A stretch of DNA of 64,000 nucleotides from Macrostomum hystrix (GCA_950097015.1 CATNEN010000038.1:28612501-28676500); one strand, 5' to 3'. Positions 1-14,000 are shown, counted from the stretch's first letter. Notes: generated by a model not told the origin, from the sequence alone. Translations and numbers: made by a program.

Positions 1-431
1 TGAAGCTCCGATGGAGGAATATAACAGCTATATTTTTATTCAAAAGAGTTTTACGCAGTGAGAATACAGATAACTGGAACAAACCAGTTGGACTCTTAGG
101 AAATTCGCACAAAGTTAGTTGCAGTAGAGAAAGTACAAAATGAGAGGCACACAAGCACAAGCAAACAAGCTTACTAATTGTCCAGTTAAAACCCATCCCA
201 GCTTAGCATGTGGCAAGCTAGCTAGCTATAGAAACTGTTAATTGCAACAAAATGTGCTCGCTAAGCTGACCACGCCCTGTGACGCTCATTAAGTCAAAGT
301 TGAACAGCAATTCTCGGTTCATTGCTCTTAATAGGCCCAGCGATGACGCAAATGTTAGATATTAATAACTGGGCGCTGACATTATGAATTTTATGTAAAT
401 CCGAAAATGCGATCGAAAATTCCATTAAGTT
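1..431. other. Left edge, no gene recognised
   Basis: AT-rich unique sequence. It lies downstream of the MARCH exon on the minus strand, so the missing transmembrane exons of that gene could be here or beyond the edge. I could not find a convincing membrane-segment reading frame with splice sites. Confidence 0.4.
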
Positions 432-1292
432 TCATAGTTTCTACCCGATCCCAAAAGCTTGCCAAATCCCACCAACCCGATCCCAAAAGCTTGCCAAATC
501 CCACCAACCCGATCCCAAAAGCTTGCCAAATCCCACCAACCCGATCCCAAAAGCTTGCCAAATCCCACCAACCCGATCCCAAAAGCTTGCCAAATCCCAC
601 CAAACCGATCCCAAAAGCTTGCCAAATCCCACCAACCCGATCCCAAAAGCTTGCCAAATCCCACCAACCCGATCCCAAAAGCTTGCCAAATCCCACCAAC
701 CCGATCCCAAAAGCTTTCAAATCCCACCAACCCGATCCCAAAAGCTTGCCAAATCCCACCAACCCGATCCCAAAAGCTTGCCAAATCCCACCAAACCGAT
801 CCCAAAAGCTTGCCAAATCCCACCAACCCGATCCCAAAAGCTTGCCAAATCCCACCAACCCGATCCCAAAAGCTTTCAAATCCCACCAACCCGATCCCAA
901 AAGCTTGCCAAATCCCACCAACCCGATCCCAAAAGCTTGCCAAATCCAACCAACCCGATCCCAAAGCTTGAAAAATTCCACCTAACCGATCCCAAAAGCT
1001 TGCAAAATCCCACCAACCCGATCCCAAAAGCTTGCCAAATCCCACCAACTCCATCCCAAAAGCTTGCAAAATCCCACCTACCCGATCCCAAAAGCTTGCC
1101 AAATCCCACCTACCCGATCCCAAAAGCTTGCAAAATCCCACCAACCCGATCCCAAAAGCTTACCAAATCCCACCAACCCGATCCCAAAAGCTTGCAAATC
1201 CCACCTACCCGATCCCAAAATCTTGCCAAATCCCACCAACCCGATCCCAAAAGCTTGCCAAATCCCACCTACCCGATCTCAAAAGCTTCAGA
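432..1292. repeat. Minisatellite, 32-bp unit, about 27 copies
   Basis: The unit contains the core CCCAAAAGCTTGCCAAATCC, so nearly every copy carries an AAGCTT site. Shortened variants with a two-base loss recur in the array, which suggests that blocks of units were copied together. The array lies just downstream of the splice donor of the MARCH exon on the minus strand, so it is probably intronic. Long open frames on both strands (PNPTNPIPKACQ-type and the reverse GFGKLLGSGW-type) come only from the repeat and are not annotated as genes. Confidence 0.95.
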
Positions 1293-1495
1293 ATTACATC
1301 TAAACAATTGAAACTACTTTCCAGTTTACATAATACTGCATGCTAACCCTATCTGCTCAATGCCCAAAGCTTCATAAATAAAATATACTGAACTGATTCT
1401 AAAAAAACTTTCAAAACTCAGATCTGCAATCATATCAATTCAATCTACAATTACTATCTATCGGAAAGCCATCTCAAAACACAGAATTAACTCAC

Positions 1496-2170
1496 CTCTC
1501 TCATTGGTTTAGTACTGACGCTCATAACGAAAGTGAAGTGGCACAATTCGCAGACTTCAATATCCTGCGACTTCACCCAGTATTGCAGGCAATCTCTGTG
1601 AACATATTTCAAACTGCCAGAGCAAAGGCAGGGAGATATTAACGGATTGCTAGTTAGTTGATTGCAATTATTGGCTTCAGTAGAATTTAGGTCCCTAGCA
1701 ACTATCGTTTCAGTCTCAGATGAATGACAGATGCGACAGATTAGTTCGCCATCTGGCGCAACAGTGGGATCAGCGGCTGATGGCGCTGATTCAATTGAAC
1801 CGGCGCAAAGTGCGGACGGTGATAAAATGACGCAAACATCGTCTTGAATATGCCGAGGCACTCCGCCGGCTATAGTGGCATCTAAATCGCTAGTGCTAGT
1901 AGCAGCCTGCTGACTGCTAGGCATAATAGTAGATGTAGCTCGCTCCTCCGTGCCTACAGCTGCGGCGATGGTCAAGATAGTCGACGAACTATTTTCAAAT
2001 TGCGGTTGACCTAGCTGCTGATGATAACTATGCCTTCGCCAAGAGTTGCTCAAATCCTCACTACTGGTGACTAAATCGTTGGATTCATTTTGATTAGAAC
2101 TTGGCAATTGATACTTATCTGACAGAGATTTGCTGCTAAGCACAGTTCTCAATGCTGATTTGCTTTCCAT
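1496..2170 (-). CDS. MARCH-family RING-CH E3 ubiquitin ligase, N-terminal coding exon (partial)
   Basis: Likely a membrane-associated ubiquitin ligase that marks membrane proteins for endocytosis and lysosomal decay, as MARCH1/8 relatives do (family knowledge). The exon opens with ATG at 2170 and a long Ser-rich, low-complexity region of about 140 residues. It ends with a RING-CH (C4HC3) finger. Visible zinc ligands are CRIC, then PCLCSG, the His of KYVHRDC, and CELC. The spacing between CRIC and PCLC is longer than usual because an Asn/Thr-rich insert sits there. The wording around the third and fourth ligand pairs (SGSLKYVHRDCLQYW, CELC) is closest to MARCH1/8. The exon closes at a good donor (GAG|GTGAGT, 1496/1495, phase 0). 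The two expected transmembrane helices must lie in downstream exons not seen here. Whether 2170 is the true first codon is unproven; no clear promoter was found. Confidence 0.82.
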
Positions 2171-4708
<2,538 letters not shown>

Positions 4709-4839
4709 CTTTCTGGTCTTTTACATGCATGTGCATCAACACCTGAATTAATTGGTTGTCGGTAATCTTTCTCGCTGACCCTAATCGATCTGACCTCCAG
4801 TCTTCTACCAGTCGCACTTTGGCCTCTATCCAATCTTCA

Positions 4840-5368
4840 TCAAATCTCCATGCAATCGCCATCCAATCCCCATCCAATCCCCAACCAATTTCCATCCAAT
4901 CTCCTTCAACTTTCCATCCAATCTCCATCCAATCCCCATCCAATCTCCATCCAATCCCGATCCAATCTCCATCCAATCCCAATCCAATCCCCATCCAATC
5001 CCCATCCAATCTCCATCCAGTTTCCATCCAATCTCCATCTAATCCCATCCAATTTCCATCCAATTTCCATCCAATCCCCATCCAATCCCCAACCAATTTC
5101 CATCCAATCTCCTTCAACTTTCCATCCAATCTCCATCCAATCCCCATCCAATCTCCATCCAATCCCGATCCAATCTCCATCCAATCCCCATCCAATCTCC
5201 ATCCAATCCCGATCCAATCTCCATCCAATCCCAATCCAATCCCTATCCAATCCCCATCCAATCCCCATCCAATCCCCATCCAATCTCCATCCAATCTCCA
5301 TCCAGTTTCCATCCAATTTCCATCCAATCCCCATCCAATCCCGTCCAATCCCCATCCAGTCTCCAGAG
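4840..5368. repeat. Minisatellite, 10-bp unit (CATCCAATCY), about 50 copies
   Basis: Runs of CCATCCAATC with C/T variants and occasional CCAACC or CGATCC units. A block containing TTTCCATCCAATCTCCTTCA appears twice (about 4890-4930 and 5100-5140), showing higher-order copying. The array lies in the likely 3' UTR of AAMDC, between its stop codon and the AATAAA at 5442. The open frames across it on both strands are repeat artefacts. Confidence 0.93.
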
Positions 5369-5441
5369 AAAATAATTTTCCCTTTTTGTTATACTATCTC
5401 GGTGCCTTTACTATTGCATGTTTTTAACGTAATACCTTTTA

Positions 5442-5447
5442 AATAAA
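5442..5447 (+). terminator. Polyadenylation signal AATAAA, probable AAMDC 3' end
   Basis: A perfect AATAAA about 735 nt after the AAMDC stop codon and just past the 10-bp minisatellite. It is the first canonical signal downstream on this strand, so the transcribed 3' UTR would include the repeat. Confidence 0.5.
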
Positions 5448-5828
5448 GTAAATGAAAAATCGCGATAAATTTTCTCTTCCTGGCTTTTAAATTTTAACTG
5501 AAAAATAAAATCTTGACGACAAGAAAAATTGCTAAAAAATGTAATTTTCTCTGGCTGAGGAGTAACGAATAACGTACGAGTATGTAACATGAAAAAAGCT
5601 TAAATTTCTTTTTCTCAGATACTAAGCCAAGTAATTAATTCCGAAATCTACTTTAAAAAATGAAATAGTATTTTCTTGTTAAAACTAACTTTTTACGTGT
5701 AATTTTCTTAGTACATTAGTACCATTTGTCCAAAGAAAATATTTTTTTTCCAAATCAAGTAGTTCTTGTCATTAAAATTCTTGGTTAGTTTTGATTGGGC
5801 GACTTCGAATTAGGCGCCATATGCAGAG

Positions 5829-8131
5829 TCAGCAGGTCGATCCTAGTTTAAGCAGTCGAACGCTGACCAGACCGTGGTCTCCGTCGACGCCACCGCCCGA
5901 CAGTCCGGAGCAGCCGACGCCGCTTTCGATGGCGCATTCTGAGCCGCCGCCGCCGCCCCCGATGTGGTCCCAGTAGCCGGCGCCTCCGCCGCTGAAGCCG
6001 CCGCCGCCGCCGCTGCCTCCGCCGGCTGCGGCACCTCCGCCACCGCCGCCGAATCCGCCGACTGCGCCGGAGTTGAGCTCGCCGGCCAGGCCGCCGAGAA
6101 AGCCGCCAGTTGGTCCTGAGCCCCAGCCGCCGCAGCTGGTGTTTCGGCGCGAATATTCACCAACAATCGAAATCCATCCAGCTCCAGGGCCTCCGTGGTT
6201 GAGCTTCGAGGCGCTGGCTGTCGCAATCTGACCGCTGGCTCCGTTCAGTCCGCCTGGTCCCGTATAATTGGCGTACTCAGAGCTGGACTGGATCGAGGCT
6301 AGCCCGTTGCGGCTTTGAGTACCCACCCGGCCTGCGTGTGGGTTTTAGGCGGCAACAACTATGGCTATTTTGTGACAATTTTGTCGGTCGGTGAAAGTCA
6401 CATGTGTCCCCCGGGCTCTACGTGAAGGTGTTGTCTGCCACTGGTCGAAGCATTCTTCAACGATAGGGGGTTGAGTGGCAGAGCCATTAATGCGTTTGCC
6501 TCTCGTCATTTATTTTGGGCGCAGCCGCGGAGAGAAGGCTTGGGGGTTTTTCGTTCAATTTCTGACCATGAGGGCCAGCATCTGAGGCACAATGAGAGTG
6601 TACACTGCCTGACGATGAGAATGTCGGGGCAGATGTACACACCTGTGTGAGTGTGTGCTTGTGCTCGCTGGCTGCTTGTACTATTATGGAAAATCATGTA
6701 GATGAACTGGTGGTTGTAGCCAAGTGATTAGAGCGTCGGACTCAGAGCTTGAAGGTCGGTGGTTCGACTCCCGACTCCACTGGAACAATCTGTGTGCTTT
6801 AGAAAGATACCAAATGGGTATCAGCATCGGCTGGGGCAATTGAGGGTGGGTGTAACGTCCCTCTCCCCAGTCCATGGACTGAACAGCCTTTTAGAGGCTG
6901 GTGTAACACATCACTGGTCGTTGAATAAAAAATAATAACAAATGCAGGAGGGCTGCGGGCAATGGCACACCATTTGGTGACACTAGACCCGCAGCCAGCG
7001 AGGAGGCAATTCTGCCCATTTCGCTGACTCCTGAAAACACTCAAACAGGTTTGTACATCTGCCCTGACTTTCTCATCGTCAGGCAGTGTACACTCTCACT
7101 GTGCCTTGGAGGTTGGCCCTAAATAACGTAAATTGCCCGAAAAGCATTCAAACCTTCTCTCCGCGGCTGCGCCTCAAACGAATGTGGTCTCGCCGCGGAA
7201 TCGAGCTCAGGGACCTTGGTGCGAGAGGCAAACGCTTTAACCACTCTGGCACTGGCCCCCATATCATTGACAATTTCTTCGACCTACCTTGGACACCCCT
7301 GGAGCCGCCGCCGCCGCCGCCAGCAGCCAGGTAGAGCAGCTGATCGTCAGCTCTGAAAACAAACGAGCCGCCGCCGCCGCCACTCCCGGCGAACACATTC
7401 TGCTGACTGGCGTTGCCGCCCATCTGGCCGACTACGATGGACAGTCTGGTACCGGATGTCAAGTTGAACTGTCCGGCCATGAGAGCTCCGGCACCGCCGC
7501 GCCAGTTGCCGAAGTTGTCGGCATAATTGGTGCCGCCTGAGGCTCCTGAGGCTTCGATACGGTAGCAGCCGGTGACATTGATGACGGACGACTGGACTGT
7601 GCCATTACGACCGGTGCTCGAGTCTTCAGCAAAGTGTTCGATTCATTAAATTGCAGCATAGTGTCTCTCTGCTGTATATAGCAAGTTTTATAAATGTGTC
7701 TAAGAGGTTTCATTAGTGTCTAACACATTCCATCAGTTGTCTAACACTTTTCAACACCCCCATGGTAAACTTTTGAAACTCACTCCTGAAGACAATGCCA
7801 TCAGCAGCGGTCAGCAGCAGGTCGTGCAGCTCCGCAGTCAGCCAGGCAGTTTCTCCGTCAATTAGTCCGCTAATATTAGCCGCAGATGTGGCGTTGAAGT
7901 CAATCGAATACAGACGACAATAGTTGGACATTGTGCTGAAGATGGTCATTGTGCAGCCGGCCAGTTGGCTGCAGGCTAGAAGGCAGTCAGCGCCACAGCG
8001 GCTGAGCTCATTTCCAACCAGTCGCACTACTGGACGCACCATTTCCAGCGAAGCCGACGACAGCGCCTTGTAGAAATGGCGGCCAGATACAGAGGCCAAT
8101 GCACCGATTGCAGTGGCAAGCAGAACAGCAC
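5829..8131 (-). CDS. Secreted-looking protein with ALK/LTK-type glycine-rich domain (three exons found, N-terminus open)
   Basis: Exons read on the minus strand are 8131-7784, 7623-7288 and 6331-5829 (stop TGA). Both introns are phase 1 and the codons join cleanly, giving 394 residues plus an unseen start. Exon 1 begins with a hydrophobic stretch (AVLLATAIGALASVSG, signal-peptide-like) and a Cys-containing PAN/apple-like segment (LSRCGADCLLACSQLAGC). Exons 2-3 show the glycine-rich domain of ALK/LTK receptors and related secreted proteins: NVTGCYRIEASGASGG, then LSIVVGQMGG, then runs of 5-7 glycines. In ALK this domain binds cytokine ligands (family knowledge). The frame stops shortly after the Gly-rich domain, with no transmembrane or kinase region, so this is either a secreted Gly-rich protein or a short isoform. 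The introns hold SINEs. Confidence 0.7.
6461..6668 (+). mobile_element. tRNA-derived SINE, family A, 3'-truncated
   Basis: It starts with GGTTGAGTGGCAGAGCCATT (a Leu/Ser tRNA-like A-box head) and continues through GGGCGCAGCCGCGGAGAGAA, the CCTGACGATGAGAATGTC box and ACACACCTGTGTGAGTGTGT. The 3' tail found in the full copy is missing. It lies in intron 2 of the glycine-rich gene. Confidence 0.8.
6701..6935 (+). mobile_element. tRNA-derived SINE, family B
   Basis: The head has an A-box-like TAGCCAAGTGATTAGAGCG and a perfect B-box GGTTCGACTCC at the right distance, followed by CTCCACTGGAAC. The tail contains CAGTCCATGGACTGAACAGC, shared with copies at 13617 and 45829. The copy ends in an A-rich tail (GAATAAAAAATAATAAC). 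It abuts the family A copy on its right (6938-7257). Confidence 0.82.
6938..7257 (-). mobile_element. tRNA-derived SINE, family A, near full length, reverse orientation
   Basis: Reading the minus strand from 7257 to 6938 gives the complete order of the 31631 copy: tRNA-like head, GCCGCGGAGAGAAGG box, CCTGACGATGAGAAAGTCAG box, CTGCGGGTCTAGTGTCACC, CCCGCAGCCCTCCTGCA and a short T-rich tail. It sits in intron 2 of the glycine-rich gene, immediately downstream of the exon 2 donor. Confidence 0.82.
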
Positions 8132-8199
8132 CTGGGTTTGCGTGTGGGTGGCCTATAGAACTAATTGTTAGACCACTAGGAAAACTGGGGTTAGGTCTG

Positions 8200-8345
8200 A
8201 CGTCAGAGTGGAGTCTCGAACCACTCGACGACCTCAATCACAGGCATGTGGCTTTCAGGAGTTACGAGCGTAGATGTGACGTCAGTGGTGTTGAACCACT
8301 CGCCGATCGCAAGAATCTTGAATCTTGAAAATATCACTAACTGTT
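8200..8345. repeat. Dispersed repeat flanking a mariner relic (left copies)
   Basis: Contains GTCTGACGTCAGAGTGG, then GAACCACTCGACGACC, then AATCACAGGCATGTGGC and TTCAGGAGT, followed by a partial second copy. A third copy follows the mariner relic at 8600-8690. The palindromic TGACGTCA (CRE-like) core recurs in each copy. The family is not recognised. Confidence 0.6.
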
Positions 8346-8602
8346 CAAAAGTTATGCCTCCTTAACTGCAGTGGGGTACTGCATCTAAATGGTGCTGAAA
8401 TTCTGACACAGCTGAGCACAATTCATGGGCCTGAAGCAAGTATCCAGGAGCACAGTGTACCGCTGGATTGAAGAGTTTGAGCTACGGATGTGGCTGATTT
8501 GCCAAGATCTGGACGACCTCCAGCACCTCCAGCATCTGCTTTCTTGCTAGCTGTTGAAAAGAGTTATGTGAAAAAGATCTAAGACTTTTTGGACACCCCA
8601 CG
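8335..8602 (+). pseudogene. Tc1/mariner transposase relic
   Basis: A short decayed transposon. One frame reads VYRWIEEFE, the end of a mariner helix-turn-helix; after a frameshift another reads DVADLPRSGRP, the conserved linker motif of mariner transposases. The right end GACTTTTTGGACACCCC and left end CTGTTCAAAAGTTATGCC resemble inverted termini. The DDE/D domain is absent. It appears inserted between copies of the dispersed repeat described at 8200-8345. Confidence 0.65.
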
Positions 8603-8690
8603 TAGATGTGACGTCAGAGTGGCATTTTGAACCACTCGACGACCGCAATCACAGGAATGTGGCCTTCAGGAGTCCGGACGTACGAAAAAA
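8600..8690. repeat. Dispersed repeat flanking a mariner relic (right copy)
   Basis: Repeats the order GATGTGACGTCAGAGTGG, GAACCACTCGACGACC, AATCACAGGAATGTGGC, CTTCAGGAGT seen at 8200-8345, with few differences. Together the two sides look like one tandem repeat split by the mariner relic. Confidence 0.6.
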
Positions 8691-9104
8691 TCAAGTGTAC
8701 ACACGAACTTACACAAAAGAATCCAAGTTTTGGTTTTCGCAATTTTAGCCATGTTTTTGCTGCTCAACTGTCAGTAACGACCTGATTCTAAGCCTAAAAA
8801 ATTGTCTAAACATTTATGCATCTCTCATGCTTCATGAAATTGCCTAATTCAGCAAGAAATGGAATTTCTTTAACTGCATAGCAACAGCCGTAAAACAGGA
8901 ATGCATGGTCTGTCAATCAACCGAAAACCTTTTTGACGAACTGAGCGGGATGCGCGCGGTTGCAAGTTGTATTGGAAAGAACAAAAATGGCTGCCAAAAG
9001 CGGAAAAAACTGACCCATTTATTATTCAAAGAGCTTCATAATTAACAGACTTAGAATTCTCGCATTGTACCCAAACCAAACCCTCGCCACCGCGAAGGAA
9101 CGAC

Positions 9105-9182
9105 AGGCTGCGGGTCTAGTGTCACCAAATGATGTGCCATTGCCCGCAGCCCTCCTGCAATTATTTATATTATTATTACTAC
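9105..9182 (+). mobile_element. SINE family A, 3' end fragment
   Basis: Only the terminal part is present: GGCTGCGGGTCTAGTGTCAC, AAATGATGTGCCATTGCCCG, CAGCCCTCCTGCAATTATTT and a TTATTA tail. It matches the 3' end of the full copy at 31631-32004. Confidence 0.8.
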
Positions 9183-9289
9183 TGGAACTGTAGCCACCCC
9201 ATCAATAATCCTATTGGTAGCTACCACCTACTTATCTGTCTTTCGCAGTGGAGCTAAGATTGTCGTTGAGAACTGGCCTAAAAATATAT

Positions 9290-9685
9290 CCAGAAGGATA
9301 TGGGATCAGAACTGAGGATCTCGGATTGGAATTGAGGATCTGGGGTAGGAATTGAGGATCTGGGATTGAAATTGAGGATCTGGGGTAGGAATTGAGGATC
9401 TGGGATTGGAACTGAGATCTGGGATAGGAAATGAGGATCTGGTGTTGAAATTGAGGATCTGGGGTTGAAATTGAGGATCTGGGATTAAAATTGAGGATCT
9501 GGGGTTAAAATTAGGAATCTTGGGTAGGAATTGAGGATCTAAGATAGGAATTGAGGATCTGGGGTTGAGATTGAGGATCTGGAGTAGGAATTGAGGATGT
9601 GGGGTTGAAATTGAGGATCTGGGGTAGGAATTGAGGATCTGGGGTTGAAATTGAGAATCTGGGGTAGGAATTAGGGATCTGGAAT
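9290..9685. repeat. Minisatellite, about 20-bp unit with TGAGGATCTGG core
   Basis: Irregular units of the form GGAATTGAGGATCTGGGGTA with GTTGAAATTG variants, about 19 copies. The core TGAGGATCTGG is the same as in the larger array upstream of Exo1 at 14960-17706, so related arrays lie on both sides of the Exo1 gene. Here it lies between the glycine-rich gene and the 3' end of Exo1. Confidence 0.9.
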
Positions 9686-9689
9686 ATTT

Positions 9690-10299
9690 GTTAGAAAAAG
9701 ATAAATTTTACCTGTGAGAAATTAGTAAGACAAGAAGCCAAAATTTACGTTCTTCGTATTTTTAGATTTTTTAATAGTTGATTTTCCTGTCAAGCATGGA
9801 AGCAAAGTGTATTTATAGGTTAATAAATAACCTCAATCTTGAGATCGTGCAAGACAAGACAGTGGATCATTTAATAAAACAAATGCTTTTTAACAAATAC
9901 ACATTGGATTTATTAAGCAGACAAAAATAAAGAATCAAAGTACAAAAAATCCCAAAAATTGAAATGAAAATGCATTGTCAGCAACAATTTCACCTATTAA
10001 TTGCACTATTAGCGAAAAAAACACTTGGCATACTACTATCTTCAGCCCTATCGAAAGGAAATAAAAATGCAATTGAATTGTATATTTAAAAAAGCATGTA
10101 ACTATTAGGCCTAAAATTACACAATTACTAAAAAGCGAACTACCCTGGCATCAAAAAGCAAAATAATTGTGAAAATCTTTATTGAACTAGCATAGGTTTT
10201 TATAGTCCTAAATTTAAGAAACAGCATGTTAATCCAGACTTAGATATCCCCAAATTTGGGCAATAAGTATCTTCTATATTTAGGAGAAGGGAGCCTTTA
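9690..10299. other. AT-rich region downstream of Exo1
   Basis: No gene is seen. On the minus strand an AATAAA lies at 10183-10178. It could end an Exo1 3' UTR of about 860 nt that includes the 21-bp minisatellite. Confidence 0.4.
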
Positions 10300-11000
10300 T
10301 TTAGGAAATGACAGTCTAGAATTGGAAATGGCAGCCTAGATTAGGGAAATGGCAGCCTAGATTAGGGAAATGGCAGCCTAGATTAGGGAAATGGCAGTCT
10401 AGATTAGGGAAATGGCAGCCTAGATTAGGGAAATGGCAGCCTAGATTAGGGAAATGGCAGCCTTTATTTAGGAAATGACAGTCTAGAATTTTAAATGGCA
10501 GCCTAGATTAGGGAAATGGCAGCCTAGATTAGGGAAATGGCAGTCTAGATTAGGGAAATGGCAGCCTAGATTAGGGAAATAGCAGCCTAGATTAGGGAAA
10601 TGGCAGCCTTTATTTAGGAAATGACAGTCTAGAATTGGAAATGGCAGCCAAGATTAGGGAAATGGCAGCCTAGATTAGGGAAATGGCAGCCTAGATTAGG
10701 GAAATGGCAGCCTAGATTAGGGAAATGGCAGCCTAGATTAGGGAAATGGCAGTCTAGATTAGGGAAATGGCAGCCTAGATTTAGGAAATGGCAGCCTAGA
10801 TTAGGGAAATGGCAGCCTAGATTAGGGAAATGGTAGCCTAGATTAGGGAAATGGTAGCCTAGATTAGGGAAATGGCAGCCTAGATTAGGGAAATGGCAGC
10901 CTAGATTAGGGAAATGGCAGCCTAGATTAGGGAAATGGCAGCCTAGATTAGGGAAATGGCAGTCTAGATTTAGGAAATGGCTGCCTAGATTTGGAAAATA
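10300..11000. repeat. Minisatellite, 21-bp unit, about 33 copies, in the Exo1 3' UTR
   Basis: The unit core is GGGAAATGGCAGCCTAGATT. Variants with TTTATTTAGGAAATGAC mark block boundaries and recur roughly every 150-180 bp, showing block duplication. It starts about 45 bp after the Exo1 stop codon on the minus strand. The NLGCHFP-type frame across it is a repeat artefact. Confidence 0.94.
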
Positions 11001-11043
11001 AAATCTAGGCATATAGAATATATACGGGACAGCCACGAAATAG

Positions 11044-14000
11044 TTAGTTTTCATCGGCGCAGTCGCAGTCGCCTTCGCCGTCGAGTCCAGCGTCGCCAAC
11101 GCGGGCCGGCCGACTGACGCGGAATCTGTCCAGCAGCGATGAAGTAGACTGCGATTTAAAAGCCGCACTTGTCGACGGTTGCAGACGAGATTTCTTACTG
11201 GAGGGAGGCTTCGCCGATTTAATTTCATCGTCAGAAGATTTTGAACCCAGCGATGACTGCTGCTGCTGCCGCTGCTGCTCTGAAACTGACATCAAAGAAC
11301 GTCGCGGGCCTGCAGGAGTTTTCGGTTGCGGCGATTTCGCCGGCTGGAAATACTGGCTGAGTACAGACTGTCGATTAGTTGAACTGCTGGCCGACGCTGA
11401 CGAAGACGGCTTGGATTGGCGCTTCGTACTAGCTCGGCTTGGAAGCAGCGGCTGACTGCGGGCTGCTGGCTCGCCGAATAGGCGAAACTCCGGCTGACGA
11501 AGAGGCTGCTGACTGCTGGATGCGCCGGCAGCTGATGCCGGGTTCTTGACGACTGACGAATAGAAAGATTAGGTTTATATGCCAAGTGGAGTGAGGTAAA
11601 TGCTAAGTGGAGTGAGGTGGATGCTAAGTGGAGTGAGGTGGATGCCAAGTTGAGTGAGGTGGATTCTAAGTAGAGTGGGGTGGATGCCAATTAGAGTGGG
11701 GTGGATTCTAAGTGGAGTGAGGTGGATGCCAAGTGAAGAGAGGTGGATGCTAAGTGGAGTGGGGTGGATGCCAAGTGGAGAGAGGTGGGTGCTAAGTGGA
11801 GTGAGGTGGATGCCAAGTGGAGTTAGGTGGATTCTAAGTGGAGTGAGGTGGATGCCAAGTGAAGAGAGTTGGATGCTAAGTGGAGTGAGGTGAATGCCAA
11901 GTGGAGTGAGGTGGATGCCAAGTGGAGTGAGGTTGATGCTAAGCGGAGAGGGGTGGATGCTAGGCGGAGTGAGGAGGGTGACCATCCATTATACTGAAGT
12001 GGATTGCCGCCCTCTCACCTTCGTTAGTGCCCGCCTCCGCCTCTTCCACAGTGTCACAGTCGGCCTGATGAACCGATGCGTCCGAGTTCTCCTTCTCGTC
12101 AACCGACTCGGCGCCTTCCATCAGCGTCGCCTTCTCGGCCGCCAGTAAGCTCTCTGAGGACAGGCCGGAGTATAGCTGACAAAGTCGGTCGGTGACTGAG
12201 CCGCCGTTCGATTCGCTGCGCCAAAGGGCATTGCCTCCGCCGCAGCTGCTGCATGATTGGGAAGGTATTCAATTGTTTAGGCCGATATAATTGCTTGCAT
12301 GAACATAAATCCGATTCGAAAACATAAATTCATAGCTACTCACCTTGTCAAAGCAGCTCCGGTAAAGTAGGGCGACGCAGAAATGTCAACACCGACGCCC
12401 AACGACGCCTCGCTGGCGACCTTTCGCTGCCGACGATTGCTTCCGCCGCTCCAAATAACTGAACAATTTTGATTACTCAGATTACTACTACTATTAGTAG
12501 TAGTTCTATGGCCTAGCTTTCCCTTGTCATCATCGCCATGGTTATTGCCAGCATCGGGATCAAAATTGGCCACAGATTGCATCGTGTGAAAATCGATATT
12601 GCCGTGAGCCAATTGCAGACCCAGTTCGTTGTCTAATAGTACACAGCCCGCGAAGTCTAAGCCTGCTTCGGCTGAGGACGGCGGCTGGTTCAGGCGGCAC
12701 TGACAACGCTTGATTGGATCGAAGACCACCTGGGAGAATCAGGGAATTCGTAGGGATCAAGTGGCGCTGAATAATCGGGGGATATGGAGGGAGTGGAGGA
12801 CAGCGGCCCTGAAGAATCGGAGGAGGGGGCGGAAGATAGCGGCCCTGAAGAATCGGAGGAGTGGGCGGAAGACAGCGGCCCTGAAGAATTGGAGGAGGGG
12901 CGGAAGACAGCGGCCCTGAAGAATTGGAGGAGGGGCGGAAGACAGCGGCCCTGAAGAATTGGAGGAGGGGCGGAACACAGCGGCCCTGAAGAAGCGGAGG
13001 AGGGGCTGGGGCGGAAGACAGCGGCCCTGAAGAATCGGAGGAGGGGGCGGAAGACAGCGGCACTGAAGAATCGGAGGAGGGGGCGGAAGACAGCGGCACT
13101 GAAGAATTGGAGGATGTGGAGGGGCGTAGGACAGCGGAAAATAAAGTGACTATGCAATGGCCAGGCCTACCTGATACTGGAAAGTTAGATCGGCTCTGAC
13201 CACAGCCTCAACCTGGTCCTTGGTGAGCCGCTGGATTTTCTTGGCGTAGAGGAAGAGTTTATTAGCGAGGCTGCGTAGATCCAGGCAGGTTCGTCGAACG
13301 ATGCCGGCCGCAGTTGCCAGGCCGACCCCTGGCACGCCGGGGAAATAGTCGCAGCCGGATAGAATGCACATCCAACGAAATTTCGGCCAAGTCATGCCGG
13401 CTGACATTGCTGAGTCGTTCTCATCGTCAGCGGCCGGGATGCAGAGCTGGCGAGCTACTTCACTGCGTTCGATCAGCATTCCATTGCCCTGGCTGTCCAG
13501 TTTGAATATCACCTGATTTTGGCGAATTGAGGCCGGATTTTTTTCGGAGCCTTGAGTTCGAGAGTTCAAATCTTCGCTTCTTCTTCAAGGACAAAAACAC
13601 AATTGTGTCATTGACGGGGTTGTAGCCTATAGTGGTTAGAGCGTCGGACTCACGACTTGAAGGTCGGGGGTTCGATTCCCGACTCCACTGGAACAGTTTT
13701 TCTCCTTTAGTAAGACACTTAACTCTGTATTGCTTCAGTTCACCCAGCTGTTAAATGGGTGCCAGCATTAGCTGGGGTGATTGAGGGTGGGTGTGGCGTC
13801 CCGTCAGTCCATGGACTGCACAGCCGTACGCAGCCTTCAGATGCATCGTGTACTGGGCTGTCGGCTGCACATCTAGCCCAATTGGGAAGACAGCGGCCGT
13901 GGGTTGGACGGTGATGGACTGGGTGGACGCCACACCCACCCTCAATCACCCCAGCTCGGAGTCAGGAATCAAACCTCCGACCTTCAAGCTGTGAGTCTGA

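Noticed and set aside
430-1300. CRISPR-like array of regular repeats (and the other arrays)
   Set aside because: Units are directly adjacent with no unique spacers, and the host is a eukaryote; these are minisatellites.
6701-6790. tRNA gene from the A-box and B-box sequence (also at 13617, 31631 and 45829)
   Set aside because: The sequences continue into conserved non-tRNA bodies shared between copies and lack complete acceptor stems, so they are SINE heads.
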